From NCBI GenBank assembly GCA_903927755.1, contig CAIYOD010000042.1:1-64000 (forward strand): DNA of 64,000 nucleotides. Reading direction: 5' to 3'. Within the stretch, counting starts at the first letter, position 1; each line of letters opens with the position of its first letter. The DNA comes from an uncultured Thermoleophilia bacterium. Lineage in GTDB: Bacteria > Actinomycetota > Thermoleophilia > UBA2241. Both the position numbers and the translations under genes were made by a program. Shown here piece by piece: positions 1 to 8,643 of the stretch. Under the pieces are notes generated by a model. It saw nothing but the letters and a program-made list of their open reading frames with translations. It was not told where the DNA came from and did not search any database.

Positions 1-74
1 CGCAGATACGCGGCGATGGCGAGGAGCCGCGAGCGCGTGGGGCCGAAGGCGTCTGCCGGTCTGGCGCGTGGCAT
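1..74 (-). CDS. oppB: Start of an oligopeptide ABC transporter permease (OppB/DppB-like), partial
   Basis: Only the first 24 codons are inside the window; the gene runs off the left edge. Reading leftward from the ATG at 74 gives MPRARPADAFGPTRSRLLAI and then AAYL, a short polar leader followed by the start of a hydrophobic helix, as expected for an OppB-type inner-membrane permease. A purine-rich AGGAAG lies about 10 nt upstream. The operon to the right supplies OppD, OppF, OppC and OppA but no second permease, so this position is where OppB should be. The identity rests mostly on context because no diagnostic motif is visible. Confidence 0.55.
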   Translation of the reverse strand, partial: MPRARPADAFGPTRSRLLAIAAYL

Positions 75-132
75 GGTCAGGCTTCCTGCTCCCCTTGGGC
101 CGAGCCACGATCGTGATCGCACGTCCCGCCCG

Positions 133-1812
133 TCACTTCTTCCAGTACAGCGTCGGGTCGATCTGGTACACCGGGTGCAGGTAGAAACCCCCGGTGGTCT
201 TGGTGCACATCGTCGTCTGGATGGGCTGGTAGCAGGGCACGTACGGCGCCTGGGTCGAGATGTAGTCCTGCATCTCAGAGAACTTGGCGATGCGCGCCTC
301 GGGATCGGTCATCGCCTGCGCTTCGGCGAACATCGTCTCGAGCTCGGGGCTCCACCAGAAGCTCGAGTTCATGCCGCCCTCGACCGCGCTCGCCTTGCTG
401 AACAGCGGCGCGATCCAGTCGCTCGGGTCGGGGAAGTCCATCCACCAGCCGAAGCTGCCGGCGGTGAGTGTGTTGGGCGTGCCCTGCTGCACGTAGAAGC
501 TGTTGTTGCTCATCGTCTTGAGCTGGGCCTTGACGCCCACCGCGGCGAGGTCAGCCTGCACCGACTGCCACAGCTTGGGGTTCGGGTCGACGTTGTCGGT
601 GTAGAGCATGGTCTCGAAGCCGTCGGGGTAGCCGGCGTCGGCGAGCAGCTGCTTGGCCTTGGCGGGATCGTACCCGTAGAAGACCTTGCCCTCCTCGTAG
701 CCCGGCATGCCCTTCGGGTAGAACTGCCAGAGGCTCATCGCCTGGCCGGCCTGGAGCTTGACCAGCTTGTCGCGGTTGATCGCCCAGCTGAGCGCCTGAC
801 GGACCTTGACGTCGTCGAAGGGCTTCATCTCCACGTTCATGAACATGTAGCTGATGGCGACCAGTGGCTGGGAGAACACCTGCTCCTTCCACTGCGGGTC
901 GGCCTGCACCCGTGGGATGTCGGCGACCGGGATGCCGTCGCCGAGCACGTCCACTTCGCCGCGCTCGAGCTTGAGCAGCGCGGTCGGCGGGTTGAAGGAG
1001 AGCTGATAGTCGATCGTGTCGAGGTACGGCTTGCCCTCTTCCCAGTAGTCCGGGTTGCGCGTGAGCACGATCTCGCGGCCCGGCGTCCACTTCTGGAACA
1101 CGAACGGGCCGGTGCCGAGCGGGTTGCGGTTGAACTGCTTGCCCCACTTCTCGACCCACTCCTTGGGGACGACGTCGCAGAACTCCATGGTCACCGCGTT
1201 GAGGAAGGAGAGGTCCGGGCTCGCGAGCGTGATCTCGACGGTGGTGGCGTCCACCGCCTTGTAGCCGGTGATCTCGTCGGCCTTGCCCTTCATGAACTTG
1301 TCGGCGCCGACGACGCCCATGTAGAAGGACGTTGCTGGGGCGCGGGGCTCGCTCATCATGCGCTCGAAGCTGTACTTGAAGTCGGCCGCCGTGACCTCGC
1401 GACTGACCGGCGGCTGGAACTTGACGCCCTCCCGCAGCTTGAACGTGTAGACCGTTCCATCGGCGGAGATGCCGCCGTTCTCGGTGCTCGGGACCTCGGT
1501 GGCGAGGCAGGGGACGAGCTCCGTGCCGGCCGCGCCCGGCTCGTGCGCGTACTGCAGGAGGCCCTGGTAGATGTCGTGCTCGATCTGCCAGTCGATCACG
1601 TTCCAGGCCACGGCGGGGTCGAGACTCGACGGCTCGGTGAGGTACGAGAGCGTGAGCGTCCCGCCCTGCTTGGGCGTGTCGGAGGATGACGGGCTGCTCG
1701 ATTCCTCGCTGGTGCCGCCGCCGCAGGCGGCGAGCCCCAGCGCAAGGAGCAGGGCGAGCCCGAGGACGACGGCTGCGGTGAGTGCTGCCGGCTTGTGTGA
1801 ACGACGCGTCAT
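133..1812 (-). CDS. oppA: Oligopeptide ABC transporter, extracellular solute-binding lipoprotein (family 5)
   Basis: 559-residue SBP_bac_5 protein. Residues 1-30 form a lipoprotein signal peptide: MTRR, a hydrophobic run, then the lipobox LAAC with Cys30 followed by a Gly/Ser-rich linker. The mature part shows family landmarks: a GGTLTLSY start of domain I, YTFKLREGVKF, NPLGTGPFVFQKW and VRQALSWAINRDKLV. It should capture peptides outside the membrane for the OppBC channel. I chose the ATG at 1812 because it gives a clean signal peptide; the frame stays open upstream only as readthrough of oppC. It is fourth in the leftward operon, 23 nt after oppC. Given the murein-active neighbours, cell-wall peptides are a plausible ligand (inference). 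Confidence 0.93.
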   Translation of the reverse strand: MTRRSHKPAALTAAVVLGLALLLALGLAACGGGTSEESSSPSSSDTPKQGGTLTLSYLTEPSSLDPAVAWNVIDWQIEHDIYQGLLQYAHEPGAAGTELVPCLATEVPSTENGGISADGTVYTFKLREGVKFQPPVSREVTAADFKYSFERMMSEPRAPATSFYMGVVGADKFMKGKADEITGYKAVDATTVEITLASPDLSFLNAVTMEFCDVVPKEWVEKWGKQFNRNPLGTGPFVFQKWTPGREIVLTRNPDYWEEGKPYLDTIDYQLSFNPPTALLKLERGEVDVLGDGIPVADIPRVQADPQWKEQVFSQPLVAISYMFMNVEMKPFDDVKVRQALSWAINRDKLVKLQAGQAMSLWQFYPKGMPGYEEGKVFYGYDPAKAKQLLADAGYPDGFETMLYTDNVDPNPKLWQSVQADLAAVGVKAQLKTMSNNSFYVQQGTPNTLTAGSFGWWMDFPDPSDWIAPLFSKASAVEGGMNSSFWWSPELETMFAEAQAMTDPEARIAKFSEMQDYISTQAPYVPCYQPIQTTMCTKTTGGFYLHPVYQIDPTLYWKK

Positions 1813-1835
1813 ACGTGCCTCCTGATCGTGAACTG

Positions 1836-2864
1836 CTACCGGCGGCGTTGCTGCGGGTCGAACGCATCGCGCAGCCCGTCGCCGACGAGGTTGAATGCGA
1901 GCACCGTGATCATGATCGCGAGACCGGGATAGATCACCAGGTGCGGAGCGGAGAGGTAGTAGGGCTGGCCCTCGCTGATCATCTGACCCCACGAGGGCGT
2001 GGGCGGCTGGACGCCGAGGCCGATGTAGCTGAGCGTCGCCTCGAAGAGGATCGTCGTGGCGAGGCCGAGGCTGGTGTACACGAGGATGACCGCCACCAGG
2101 TGCGGCAGGATGTGGCGGGAGAGGATGCGCCGGTTGGTGCATCCGGTGAGCCGCGCCGCGTCGACGAACTCCTTCTCGCGGATCGACAGCACCTCGCCGT
2201 GGATCACGCGCGTCATCGGCGTCCAGTACACGATGCCGATGACGAGGATCAGGATCCAGATGCTCGGTTTGAGCACACTCACCAGCGCCACGGCCAGCAG
2301 GATGATGGGGAAGGCCATCATCACATCCGTCATGCGCATCAGTAAGGTCTCGACCCCCCCGCGGAAGTAGCCGGCGGTGAGCCCGAAGATGACGCCGAGA
2401 ACCAGGGCGAAGCCGTTGGCGAGGACTCCGACGACGAGGCTGACGCGGGCGCCGTACATGAGGCGACTGAGCAGATCGCGGCCGAGGGTGTCGGTGCCGA
2501 GCGGGAACTCGGCGGAGGATCCGACCGGCATGCCCTGCATGGTGAGGCCCTCGTCGTACTGCTTGGTGGGATCGTGAGGAGCGATCCAGGGCGCGAAGAC
2601 CGCGACCAGGACCAGCAGGATGATGATGACGACGCCGCCCATGGCGAACTTGTCGCGGCGGAAGCGCCGCCAGATCTCACCCCACAGCGAGCGATGCTCG
2701 ATGAGCAGCGCGTCCGGGCTCCACATGCCGGCGGCGCCGACGGCGGTGGCGATCTCCGAGGCGCCGGACGAGCTCGAGCCGAGCCCGAGGTCGATCTCCG
2801 TCTCGGGCTCGAGGCCGTGGATGGTCTTGTGGCTGCCCGGGCCCTCCGGCGGAACGTAGCTCAC
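1836..2864 (-). CDS. oppC: Oligopeptide ABC transporter permease (OppC/DppC-like)
   Basis: 342-residue membrane permease. A polar N-terminal segment of about 75 residues is followed by a first membrane helix ([19 protein letters not shown]), the typical OppC segment [20 protein letters not shown], and then five further hydrophobic helices. The cytoplasmic EAA-type coupling loop is [20 protein letters not shown]. It forms half of the channel with OppB. The GTG start at 2864 overlaps the oppF stop as GTGA, giving translational coupling. The long N-terminal extension before the first helix carries an Ala/Ser-rich linker and is longer than in E. coli OppC. Confidence 0.93.
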   Translation of the reverse strand: MSYVPPEGPGSHKTIHGLEPETEIDLGLGSSSSGASEIATAVGAAGMWSPDALLIEHRSLWGEIWRRFRRDKFAMGGVVIIILLVLVAVFAPWIAPHDPTKQYDEGLTMQGMPVGSSAEFPLGTDTLGRDLLSRLMYGARVSLVVGVLANGFALVLGVIFGLTAGYFRGGVETLLMRMTDVMMAFPIILLAVALVSVLKPSIWILILVIGIVYWTPMTRVIHGEVLSIREKEFVDAARLTGCTNRRILSRHILPHLVAVILVYTSLGLATTILFEATLSYIGLGVQPPTPSWGQMISEGQPYYLSAPHLVIYPGLAIMITVLAFNLVGDGLRDAFDPQQRRR

Positions 2865-3949
2865 GCGGCTGCACCACCTTCGGCGACGACCGCGAGGTCG
2901 TCCTCGCCGGCGCGGATGTGCGGGTAGTCGGCGCCCGTGATCAGGTGGCAGGCGGCCCAGTGGCCAGGGCGCACCTCGAGGAGCGGCGGGTCCTGCACGT
3001 CGCAGAGTCCGTCCTGCGCCGCCGGGCAGCGCGTGTGGAAGTGGCAGCCGCTCGGCGGCTCCACCGGGCTGGGCACGTCGCCGGTGAGCACCACCGGCCG
3101 GCGCAACTCCTCGGCCGCAGGGTCGGGGATCGGCACGGCCGAGAGCAGCGCCTGCGTGTATGGGTGCATCGGGTTCTCGTACAGGATCGCGTTCTCGGCC
3201 AGTTCGACGACCCGGCCCAGGTACATGACGGCCACCCGGTCGCTGATGTGCCGCACCACGCTGAGGTCGTGCGCGATGAACAGATAGGTGAGGCCGAAGT
3301 CCCGCTGCAGTTGCTGCAGCAGGTTGATGATCTGCGCCCTGATCGAGACGTCGAGGGCGCTGATCGGCTCGTCGCAGACGATGAAGTTCGGCTCCACCGC
3401 CAGCGCCCGGGCGATGCCGACCCGCTGGCGCTGGCCGCCGCTGAACTCGTGCGGGTAGCGGTTCAGCGTGTTGGGGTTGATGCCCACGGTCTCGAGGAGC
3501 TCGCGCACCTTGGCCTTGCGCTCCTTTGCGGAGCCCATCCTGTGGACCAGCAGGGGCTCCCCGATGATGTCGCCGATGGTCATGCGGCTGTTCAGGCTCG
3601 CGTAGGGGTCCTGGAAGATCATCTGCATGCGCTTGCGCTGCTCGCGCAGGCGGGTGCCCTTGAGGTGGGCGAGGTCGCCGCCCTCGTACAGGACGCGGCC
3701 GGTGGTGGGGCGGATGAGCTGCAGGATGGCGCGGCCGGTCGTGCTCTTGCCGCAGCCGCTCTCCCCGACCAGCCCCAGAGTCTCGCCGCGCAGGACGTCG
3801 AAGGTGAGCCCATCGACCGCGTGCACGGCGCCGATCTTGCGCTGGAAGACGATGCCGCTGGTGATGGGGAAGTGGACGCGCAGGTCCTCGACCCTGACCA
3901 GGGTGTCGCCGCCGAGGGTGCCGGTGGCGTCGACGGTCGCGCCGCTCAT
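2861..3949 (-). CDS. oppF: Oligopeptide ABC transporter ATP-binding protein (OppF/DppF-like)
   Basis: 362-residue ABC ATPase. Walker A is GESGCGKST, the ABC signature is [15 protein letters not shown], and Walker B is [12 protein letters not shown]. The C-terminal oligo_HPY extension with a Cys-containing segment ([15 protein letters not shown]) is present, as usual for peptide importers, where these cysteines can hold an Fe-S cluster. The ATG at 3949 overlaps the oppD stop by 4 bp (ATGA), so the two ATPases are coupled. It drives import together with OppD on the cytoplasmic face of OppBC. Confidence 0.93.
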   Translation of the reverse strand: MSGATVDATGTLGGDTLVRVEDLRVHFPITSGIVFQRKIGAVHAVDGLTFDVLRGETLGLVGESGCGKSTTGRAILQLIRPTTGRVLYEGGDLAHLKGTRLREQRKRMQMIFQDPYASLNSRMTIGDIIGEPLLVHRMGSAKERKAKVRELLETVGINPNTLNRYPHEFSGGQRQRVGIARALAVEPNFIVCDEPISALDVSIRAQIINLLQQLQRDFGLTYLFIAHDLSVVRHISDRVAVMYLGRVVELAENAILYENPMHPYTQALLSAVPIPDPAAEELRRPVVLTGDVPSPVEPPSGCHFHTRCPAAQDGLCDVQDPPLLEVRPGHWAACHLITGADYPHIRAGEDDLAVVAEGGAAA

Positions 3950-5004
3950 GCCACCGCCTCCGTCTCGCCCGCCCGCAACTGATCGCGATGGAAGCAGGCC
4001 GACATGCGGCCCTCGTCGGTAGGCTCCAGCTCGGGCCCGGCCGCCCAGCACTCGTCGGTGGCGAGGAAACACCGCGGCGCGAAGGCACAGCCCGGCGGCA
4101 GATGCGCGAGGTCGGGGGGCAGGCCCATGATCGTCTGCAGCGAGTCGGCCCGCGGCTCGTTGAGGCGCGGCACGCTCTTCAGCAGCCCGATGGTGTAGGG
4201 ATGGTGCGGGCGCGCGAAGAGCGGTTTGGCGGGGCCGCTCTCGACGATGCGCCCCGCGTACATGACGAGGATGCGCTGGCACATGCCGGCCACGACGCCG
4301 AGGTCGTGGGTGATGACGATGACGGCCGCCTCGTGCTCCCGCGAGAGACTCTTGAGCAGCCGCAGGATCTGCGCCTGGATGGTCACGTCGAGGGCGGTGG
4401 TCGGCTCGTCGGCCAGCAGCAGCTTGGGGTTGCACGAGAGGGCGATGGCGATCATGACGCGCTGGCGCATGCCGCCGCTGAACTGGTGCGGATAGTCCTT
4501 GATGCGGTTTGCCGCCTTGGGGATGCCGACCTCGCCGAGCAGTTCGATGGAACGTTTGACGGCGTCGCCGTGGCTGAGGCCGAGATGCACTTCGAGGCCC
4601 TCGGTCATCAGGCGCTCGATGCTGAGCACCGGGTTCAGGCTGGTGACCGGGTCCTGGAAGATCATGCTGATGTCGCGGCCGCGGATGGCGCGCAGCTCGG
4701 GTTCGGGCAGCGTGAGCAGGTCCTTGCCGAGGAAGTCGATGGCGCCGCTCACGGCGGCGTTGGGCACCATGCCGGTGAGGCCGATGATGGCGTTCGCCGT
4801 CACCGACTTGCCGCAGCCCGATTCGCCGACGAGGCCGACCAGCTCGCCCGCCGCGACGTCGAAGCTGACGCGGTTCACGGCGTGGACAGTGCCTTCTTGT
4901 GAGGCGAAGTCGACGGTGAGCTCGGTCAGACGGAGAAGGGTGTTTCCGTCAACGCTCATACTCGCGGAGTCTATCGCCACGCCCGGCAACATGCGAGGCT
5001 CCAA
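3946..5004 (-). CDS. oppD: Oligopeptide ABC transporter ATP-binding protein (OppD/DppD-like), first gene of operon
   Basis: 352-residue ABC ATPase with Walker [10 protein letters not shown], signature [15 protein letters not shown], Walker [13 protein letters not shown], and the C-terminal oligo_HPY region ([17 protein letters not shown]). It pairs with OppF. The start is ambiguous. A TTG at 5004 has AAAGGAC about 8-14 nt upstream and gives the length used here. An ATG at 4959 (MSVDGNTLL) would give 337 residues, which fits family N-termini better, but has no clear ribosome-binding site. The divergent peptidase gene begins 48 bp away, so both promoters share a very short region. Confidence 0.92.
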   Translation of the reverse strand: MEPRMLPGVAIDSASMSVDGNTLLRLTELTVDFASQEGTVHAVNRVSFDVAAGELVGLVGESGCGKSVTANAIIGLTGMVPNAAVSGAIDFLGKDLLTLPEPELRAIRGRDISMIFQDPVTSLNPVLSIERLMTEGLEVHLGLSHGDAVKRSIELLGEVGIPKAANRIKDYPHQFSGGMRQRVMIAIALSCNPKLLLADEPTTALDVTIQAQILRLLKSLSREHEAAVIVITHDLGVVAGMCQRILVMYAGRIVESGPAKPLFARPHHPYTIGLLKSVPRLNEPRADSLQTIMGLPPDLAHLPPGCAFAPRCFLATDECWAAGPELEPTDEGRMSACFHRDQLRAGETEAVA

Positions 5005-5040
5005 GATGGCCTGTCCTTTGACTCGCGTACGGCAGGCTGG

Positions 5041-5046
5041 TAAGCA
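5041..5046 (+). promoter_or_regulatory. -10 box TAAGCA, likely leaderless transcript of the NlpC/P60 gene
   Basis: TAAGCA lies 6 nt before the ATG at 5053, placing the expected transcription start at or next to the start codon. No Shine-Dalgarno sequence is present in front of this ATG. The same arrangement recurs at other genes in the window. Confidence 0.45.
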
Positions 5047-5052
5047 TCCGTC

Positions 5053-6480
5053 ATGCGCAGCGATCCTCTCTCAGCCGCGGACGTCCTTCGCGCCCTCGAA
5101 CTCTTCGGCCCGCAGGCGCGTCCGTACAACTTCGACGACTGCTTCGACTGCTGGGGCCTGGTGCGGCGGGTCTTCGATCATCTGGACGACGGCTACGAGA
5201 TGGACGACGAGCTCGGGCCGCCGGGCGATCCGCGTGAGGCCGGCTGGGGTGCCTTCGCCGGGCCGGACGAGCTGGCGCCCGGCGACCTGTTGACGACGCA
5301 CCCGCACGCGGGCGAGGGCTTCCACACTGCGTTCTACTGCGGCCGCGTGGACGGCCTCGAGCTCGTGTACGACGCGTCGCCGCGAGCGCTCGTCCCGCTG
5401 TTCGAGCGGCGCGACGACGGCTGGCGTCACGCCGGCGACCGCGCGATCCACACGCGCTACGCGCGCGCGACCGAGTCCACCGATCGACTGCGCAACGACG
5501 GCGGAGCCTACCTGCGTCGCTGGGACGAGCGCCAGGCCTACTACCACCGCGGGCTGCACGCGCGGCTCCTCGCCGGGGGAGCGGGCGAGGCGGCCGGGCG
5601 CGACCTGGTCGCGCTGCGCCGCGCCGCCGGGCTTGCGGACCTGCCGTTCTACTGCATCCGGGGCCTTCCGCAAGACGCCGCGGATCGCGAGGTCTACGAC
5701 AACTTGGCCACTCGCCATCTCGACTACTACGTTCCCGACGGCGCGCCGGTCCCGGACGACGAGTACGAAGCCGTCGTGGAGAGAGGCGAGTCGCCGGGGC
5801 GGTCGCGCTCGCCGGCTCCTCGCCTCACCCGCGCGCCGCTCTGGGTCGTCAGGGCAGGACCGGTCGTCGTGGAGTGGGAGTACCCGGGTGCTCCCGCTTC
5901 CACCGTAGACGTCGACGGCTGCCGGATCGAGCTCTGGGAGGAGACCTGGGACTGCTGGAAGCACCGGCTGCTGCGCCGCGACCTCGACGAGCCGGTGACC
6001 CGGTTCACCGTGCCGGAAGAGCTGCTGCACGAGGACAGCCGGTTCACCGTCGTCGTGTGGGCGCGTGGGCCGGGCGGCTTCTCCGGAACGGCACTGGCGC
6101 CGTTCCTCTACCGCCCGGCCCGCGACAACCCGCTGCTGAAGTACGATCCCGTCCGGCCGCAGGACCTCGCGCCGGACGGCGGCGCGTTCCTCCCTGCCGG
6201 CGAACCCGTCGATCTGACCTGGTCGATCCGCCAGCCACTGGTCAGCCAGTCGAGCTGGCGTCTCGACGTCTTCGAGGATGCGTTTCTCCTCGACGGCGCC
6301 GCGCCGGTGTTCGCCGCGGACGCCAAGGGACCGGCGGCAAGAACGAGCAGGACCACCGTGCCCGGCGAGGTCCTCCGGCCCGGGCACACCTACGCCTGGT
6401 ACGTCACCGTCGGCGCCGCCGATCGGCGAACGGCCTTCGCCCCGGCCGAGGGCGTCTTCCGTGTCGCCCGGGAAGGATGA
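5053..6480 (+). CDS. NlpC/P60-family cysteine peptidase with C-terminal beta-sandwich region
   Basis: 475 residues without a signal peptide. Residues 27-110 carry an NlpC/P60-like catalytic core: DCFDCWGLV with the nucleophile candidate Cys33 (compare DCSGLV), DELAPGDLL, and GFHTAFYCG with His91. Residues from about 240 onward are rich in beta strands and resemble Ig/fibronectin-like modules. Cytosolic NlpC/P60 enzymes such as B. subtilis YkfC cut the gamma-D-Glu bond of recycled murein peptides. The next gene, an L-Ala-D/L-Glu epimerase overlapping by 4 bp, acts on exactly that product, and a peptide importer lies divergently. Function in murein-peptide salvage is therefore well supported by context; the exact bond cut is inferred. 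Confidence 0.75.
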   Translation: MRSDPLSAADVLRALELFGPQARPYNFDDCFDCWGLVRRVFDHLDDGYEMDDELGPPGDPREAGWGAFAGPDELAPGDLLTTHPHAGEGFHTAFYCGRVDGLELVYDASPRALVPLFERRDDGWRHAGDRAIHTRYARATESTDRLRNDGGAYLRRWDERQAYYHRGLHARLLAGGAGEAAGRDLVALRRAAGLADLPFYCIRGLPQDAADREVYDNLATRHLDYYVPDGAPVPDDEYEAVVERGESPGRSRSPAPRLTRAPLWVVRAGPVVVEWEYPGAPASTVDVDGCRIELWEETWDCWKHRLLRRDLDEPVTRFTVPEELLHEDSRFTVVVWARGPGGFSGTALAPFLYRPARDNPLLKYDPVRPQDLAPDGGAFLPAGEPVDLTWSIRQPLVSQSSWRLDVFEDAFLLDGAAPVFAADAKGPAARTSRTTVPGEVLRPGHTYAWYVTVGAADRRTAFAPAEGVFRVAREG

Positions 6481-7502
6481 GAGCCACGGCATTCGTCTCC
6501 ACACGCCCCTTCGACCTCCGCACCGCCGCTCCGTTCGGCATCTCCCGCTGGACGCACAGCGACTTCGAGCGTTTCGTGGTCGAACTGCGCGACGGCGACC
6601 TGGTGGGGCTGGGAGAGGCCGCGCCGAACGCTCGCTACGGCGAGGACCGCGCGCGCGACATGGACCTGCTGGCCGACCTCGCCCCCGACATCGCCGACCT
6701 CGAGGGTCCCGCCGGCGTCGAGATGTTCTGCGAAGGGCTGGCGGCGGCGGGAGTGCCGGCCCTGCGGGCCGGCCTCAGCGCCGCCGCGTGGGACCTCGCC
6801 GGCAAGCAGGCCGGCGAGCCCGTCTGGCGGATGCTCGGCCTCGCCCGACCGTCGGTCCGGACCTCGTACACCATCGCCATCGGCGCGCCTGAGGAGATGC
6901 TGGCTCAGGCGCGCGCCGCTTCCGCGTTCGGTACGCTCAAGGTCAAGCTCGGGTTCGACGGCGACCTCGATCTGGCGCGCCGTCTCAAGCTCGAACTGCC
7001 GGAGACCACGTTCCGGTACGACGCCAACGAAGGCTGGGACCGGGAGCGCGCGGCGTCGGCCCTGGCGGTCCTCGAGGATCTGGGCGCCGAGCTCGTCGAG
7101 CAGCCTCTGCCGGCGGCGGACGCCGAAGGCATGGCCTGGCTCAAGGAACGCACACTCATCCCGCTGCTCGCCGACGAGGCGGTGCTGACACTCGGCGACC
7201 TCGACGCCGTGGGCGACGCCTACGACGGCATCGTGGTCAAGCTGGCGAAGGCCGGGGGGATCGCGAGCGCCTTCGCCCTCATCTCCGCCTGCACCGAGCT
7301 CGGCCTGCGTGTGCTCATCGGCTGCATGGTCGAGTCGAGCCTCGGCATCGCCGCCGCGCTTCAGCTTGCCGGCCTGGCCGACTACGTGGACCTGGACGGC
7401 GCGCTGTTGCTGGCCGAGGACCCGTTCACCGGGATCGGGGTGGAGGGCGACCTGCTTGTTGCCTCCGAGGGGCCGGGGCTGGGAGTGCTGCCGGTCGGCT
7501 GA
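6477..7502 (+). CDS. ykfB: L-Ala-D/L-Glu epimerase (enolase superfamily)
   Basis: 341-residue enolase-superfamily enzyme of the muconate-lactonizing subgroup. Catalytic lysines of the KxK motif are K155 and K157 (LKVKLGF), metal ligands are D182 (YDANEGW), E208 (ELVEQPLP) and D233 (LLADEAV), and the opposite-face lysine is K255 (GIVVKLAKAGG). The specificity-loop region ends with GCMVESSLGI. In B. subtilis and E. coli this family epimerises L-Ala-D-Glu to L-Ala-L-Glu so that the dipeptide from murein can be degraded. The ATG overlaps the peptidase stop (ATGA). Other dipeptide specificities exist in the subgroup, so the substrate comes from the neighbours. Confidence 0.85.
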   Translation: MRATAFVSTRPFDLRTAAPFGISRWTHSDFERFVVELRDGDLVGLGEAAPNARYGEDRARDMDLLADLAPDIADLEGPAGVEMFCEGLAAAGVPALRAGLSAAAWDLAGKQAGEPVWRMLGLARPSVRTSYTIAIGAPEEMLAQARAASAFGTLKVKLGFDGDLDLARRLKLELPETTFRYDANEGWDRERAASALAVLEDLGAELVEQPLPAADAEGMAWLKERTLIPLLADEAVLTLGDLDAVGDAYDGIVVKLAKAGGIASAFALISACTELGLRVLIGCMVESSLGIAAALQLAGLADYVDLDGALLLAEDPFTGIGVEGDLLVASEGPGLGVLPVG

Positions 7503-7849
7503 CGGGCGATCGGCCGACCGGCGCCGGCGCCTGTATCCGTTCGCGGCCGGCCGACCGGCGGGCGCCCATGTCCGTTCGCGCCCAGGCCCGTGGGCGGTGT
7601 CGCTCGTAGCACCGCAGTCCTTGCGACTCTGCGCCGTCGGCACTGGCGCCGACAGTGAACGGGACATTCTCTCCGATCACCGGCGCCACGTGTGGAGATG
7701 CGATACCGAGCGCGGCACCGCCCGCGGATCTGCATCGAAACGCATACCCGTCCCGCCCAGGCACGCCGCTGCCGTGACGCGTGCGGACGCGCCATCTCTC
7801 GGTGGGCCGTGCCGGCTCGGGGCGTCTACGCGGAGCGGCCGCGCGGGCG
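7503..7849. other. 347-bp intergenic region between convergent genes
   Basis: No convincing gene on either strand. It contains an imperfect 37-bp tandem repeat (listed separately) and a short hairpin, GTCGGC/GCCGAC, around 7645-7665. No T-tract terminator is visible although the flanking genes converge here. Confidence 0.6.
7511..7583. repeat. Imperfect tandem repeat, two copies of about 37 bp
   Basis: Copy one starts at 7511 and copy two at 7548. Both begin with the identical 13-mer CGGCCGACCGGCG and both end with the shared core TCCGTTCGCG; the segment between differs by small gaps. It lies just after the epimerase stop codon. It could be a remnant repeat or part of a 3' structure; no further copies were noticed in the window. 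Confidence 0.6.
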
Positions 7850-8584
7850 CTACTCCGCGTCGTCGCCGAGCGCCGCGTAGAGCGCGGCCCCGGTACGCGC
7901 GACGGTCTCGAACCCGCCGGAGTCGCGTGTCATCACCACGAGTACGCTTCGCCGGTCGCCGGCGTGCACCAGCGCACAGTCGTGCGCGTAGCGGCTAACG
8001 GGCGAGTCGTCGCCGCACTTGCCCGCGTAGCACGCTTCGGGCGGCAGGTAGCGGGCGATGCCGTCGAGGTGTTCCTGCAGTTCCAGGGAGGCGAGGACGC
8101 GCTCGCCGACGAGCGGCTCCAGCGCTTTGCCCAGGCAGAGCTTCTCGAGCAGAAGGGCGAGATCGCCGGCCGAGGTGTAGTTGTCGCGGCCGGCCGCCAC
8201 CGCCTCCTGGTCCATCATCAGTCGCTGCATGCGGGTCTGCTCGAGCCCCAGTTCCTCAGCCAGCTCGTTGACGCGCCCGAGCCCGACGACCTCGGCGATG
8301 ACGTTGGTAGCGTCGTTGTCGCTCACCACGAGTGAGAGGTGCATGATGTCGGCGAGGCTGAGCTCGGCGGTGTGTCGCAGTCCGCGGAGCACGCCGCTCC
8401 CGCCTACACACGAGCCTGGCTCGAAGCGGTAGGGCTGCGCTTCGTCCAGCTCGCCGTCGGCCACCAGGCGCCAGAACGCGGCGGCGAGCAGCACCTTGAT
8501 GGTGGAGTAGGAGGGAAGCTGTACGTCCTCGTGGGCGCTGAGCGTCCTGCCGGTGCCGAGCTCCCTGGCGACGTACGCGATCAT
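7850..8584 (-). CDS. Class A beta-lactamase-fold serine hydrolase without signal peptide
   Basis: 244 residues. The serine beta-lactamase motifs are present: STIK (Ser27, Lys30), SDN in SLVVSDNDATN, an EA-x4-DN omega-loop-like segment, and KCG in place of the usual KTG/KSG. There is no signal peptide or lipobox, so the protein should be cytosolic. The ATG at 8584 is preferred over that at 8593 because a TAGGAT box sits exactly 7 nt upstream, suggesting a leaderless mRNA. True beta-lactamases are exported, so this may be an intracellular amidase or esterase of the same fold, perhaps linked to the nearby murein-peptide genes. Resistance activity should not be assumed. Confidence 0.75.
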   Translation of the reverse strand: MIAYVARELGTGRTLSAHEDVQLPSYSTIKVLLAAAFWRLVADGELDEAQPYRFEPGSCVGGSGVLRGLRHTAELSLADIMHLSLVVSDNDATNVIAEVVGLGRVNELAEELGLEQTRMQRLMMDQEAVAAGRDNYTSAGDLALLLEKLCLGKALEPLVGERVLASLELQEHLDGIARYLPPEACYAGKCGDDSPVSRYAHDCALVHAGDRRSVLVVMTRDSGGFETVARTGAALYAALGDDAE

Positions 8585-8591
8585 CCTCGGC

Positions 8592-8597
8592 ATCCTA
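8592..8597 (-). promoter_or_regulatory. -10 box TAGGAT for the beta-lactamase-fold gene
   Basis: TAGGAT on the minus strand ends 7 nt before the ATG at 8584, fitting a leaderless start. It overlaps the alternative upstream ATG at 8593, which argues against that codon being used. Confidence 0.45.
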
Positions 8598-8643
8598 TCG
8601 GATGAGCAGATTCGTAACCATCGGGTGACGCCCCGATGTCGGG

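Noticed and set aside
1-1689. A long plus-strand open frame opposite oppA
   Set aside because: Shadow of oppA in high-GC DNA; no family features and no start signal.
1836-5004. An Opp system lacking one permease
   Set aside because: Only one permease lies between the ATPases and OppA, but a gene start with permease-like sequence follows OppA at the left edge, so OppB is probably just cut off.
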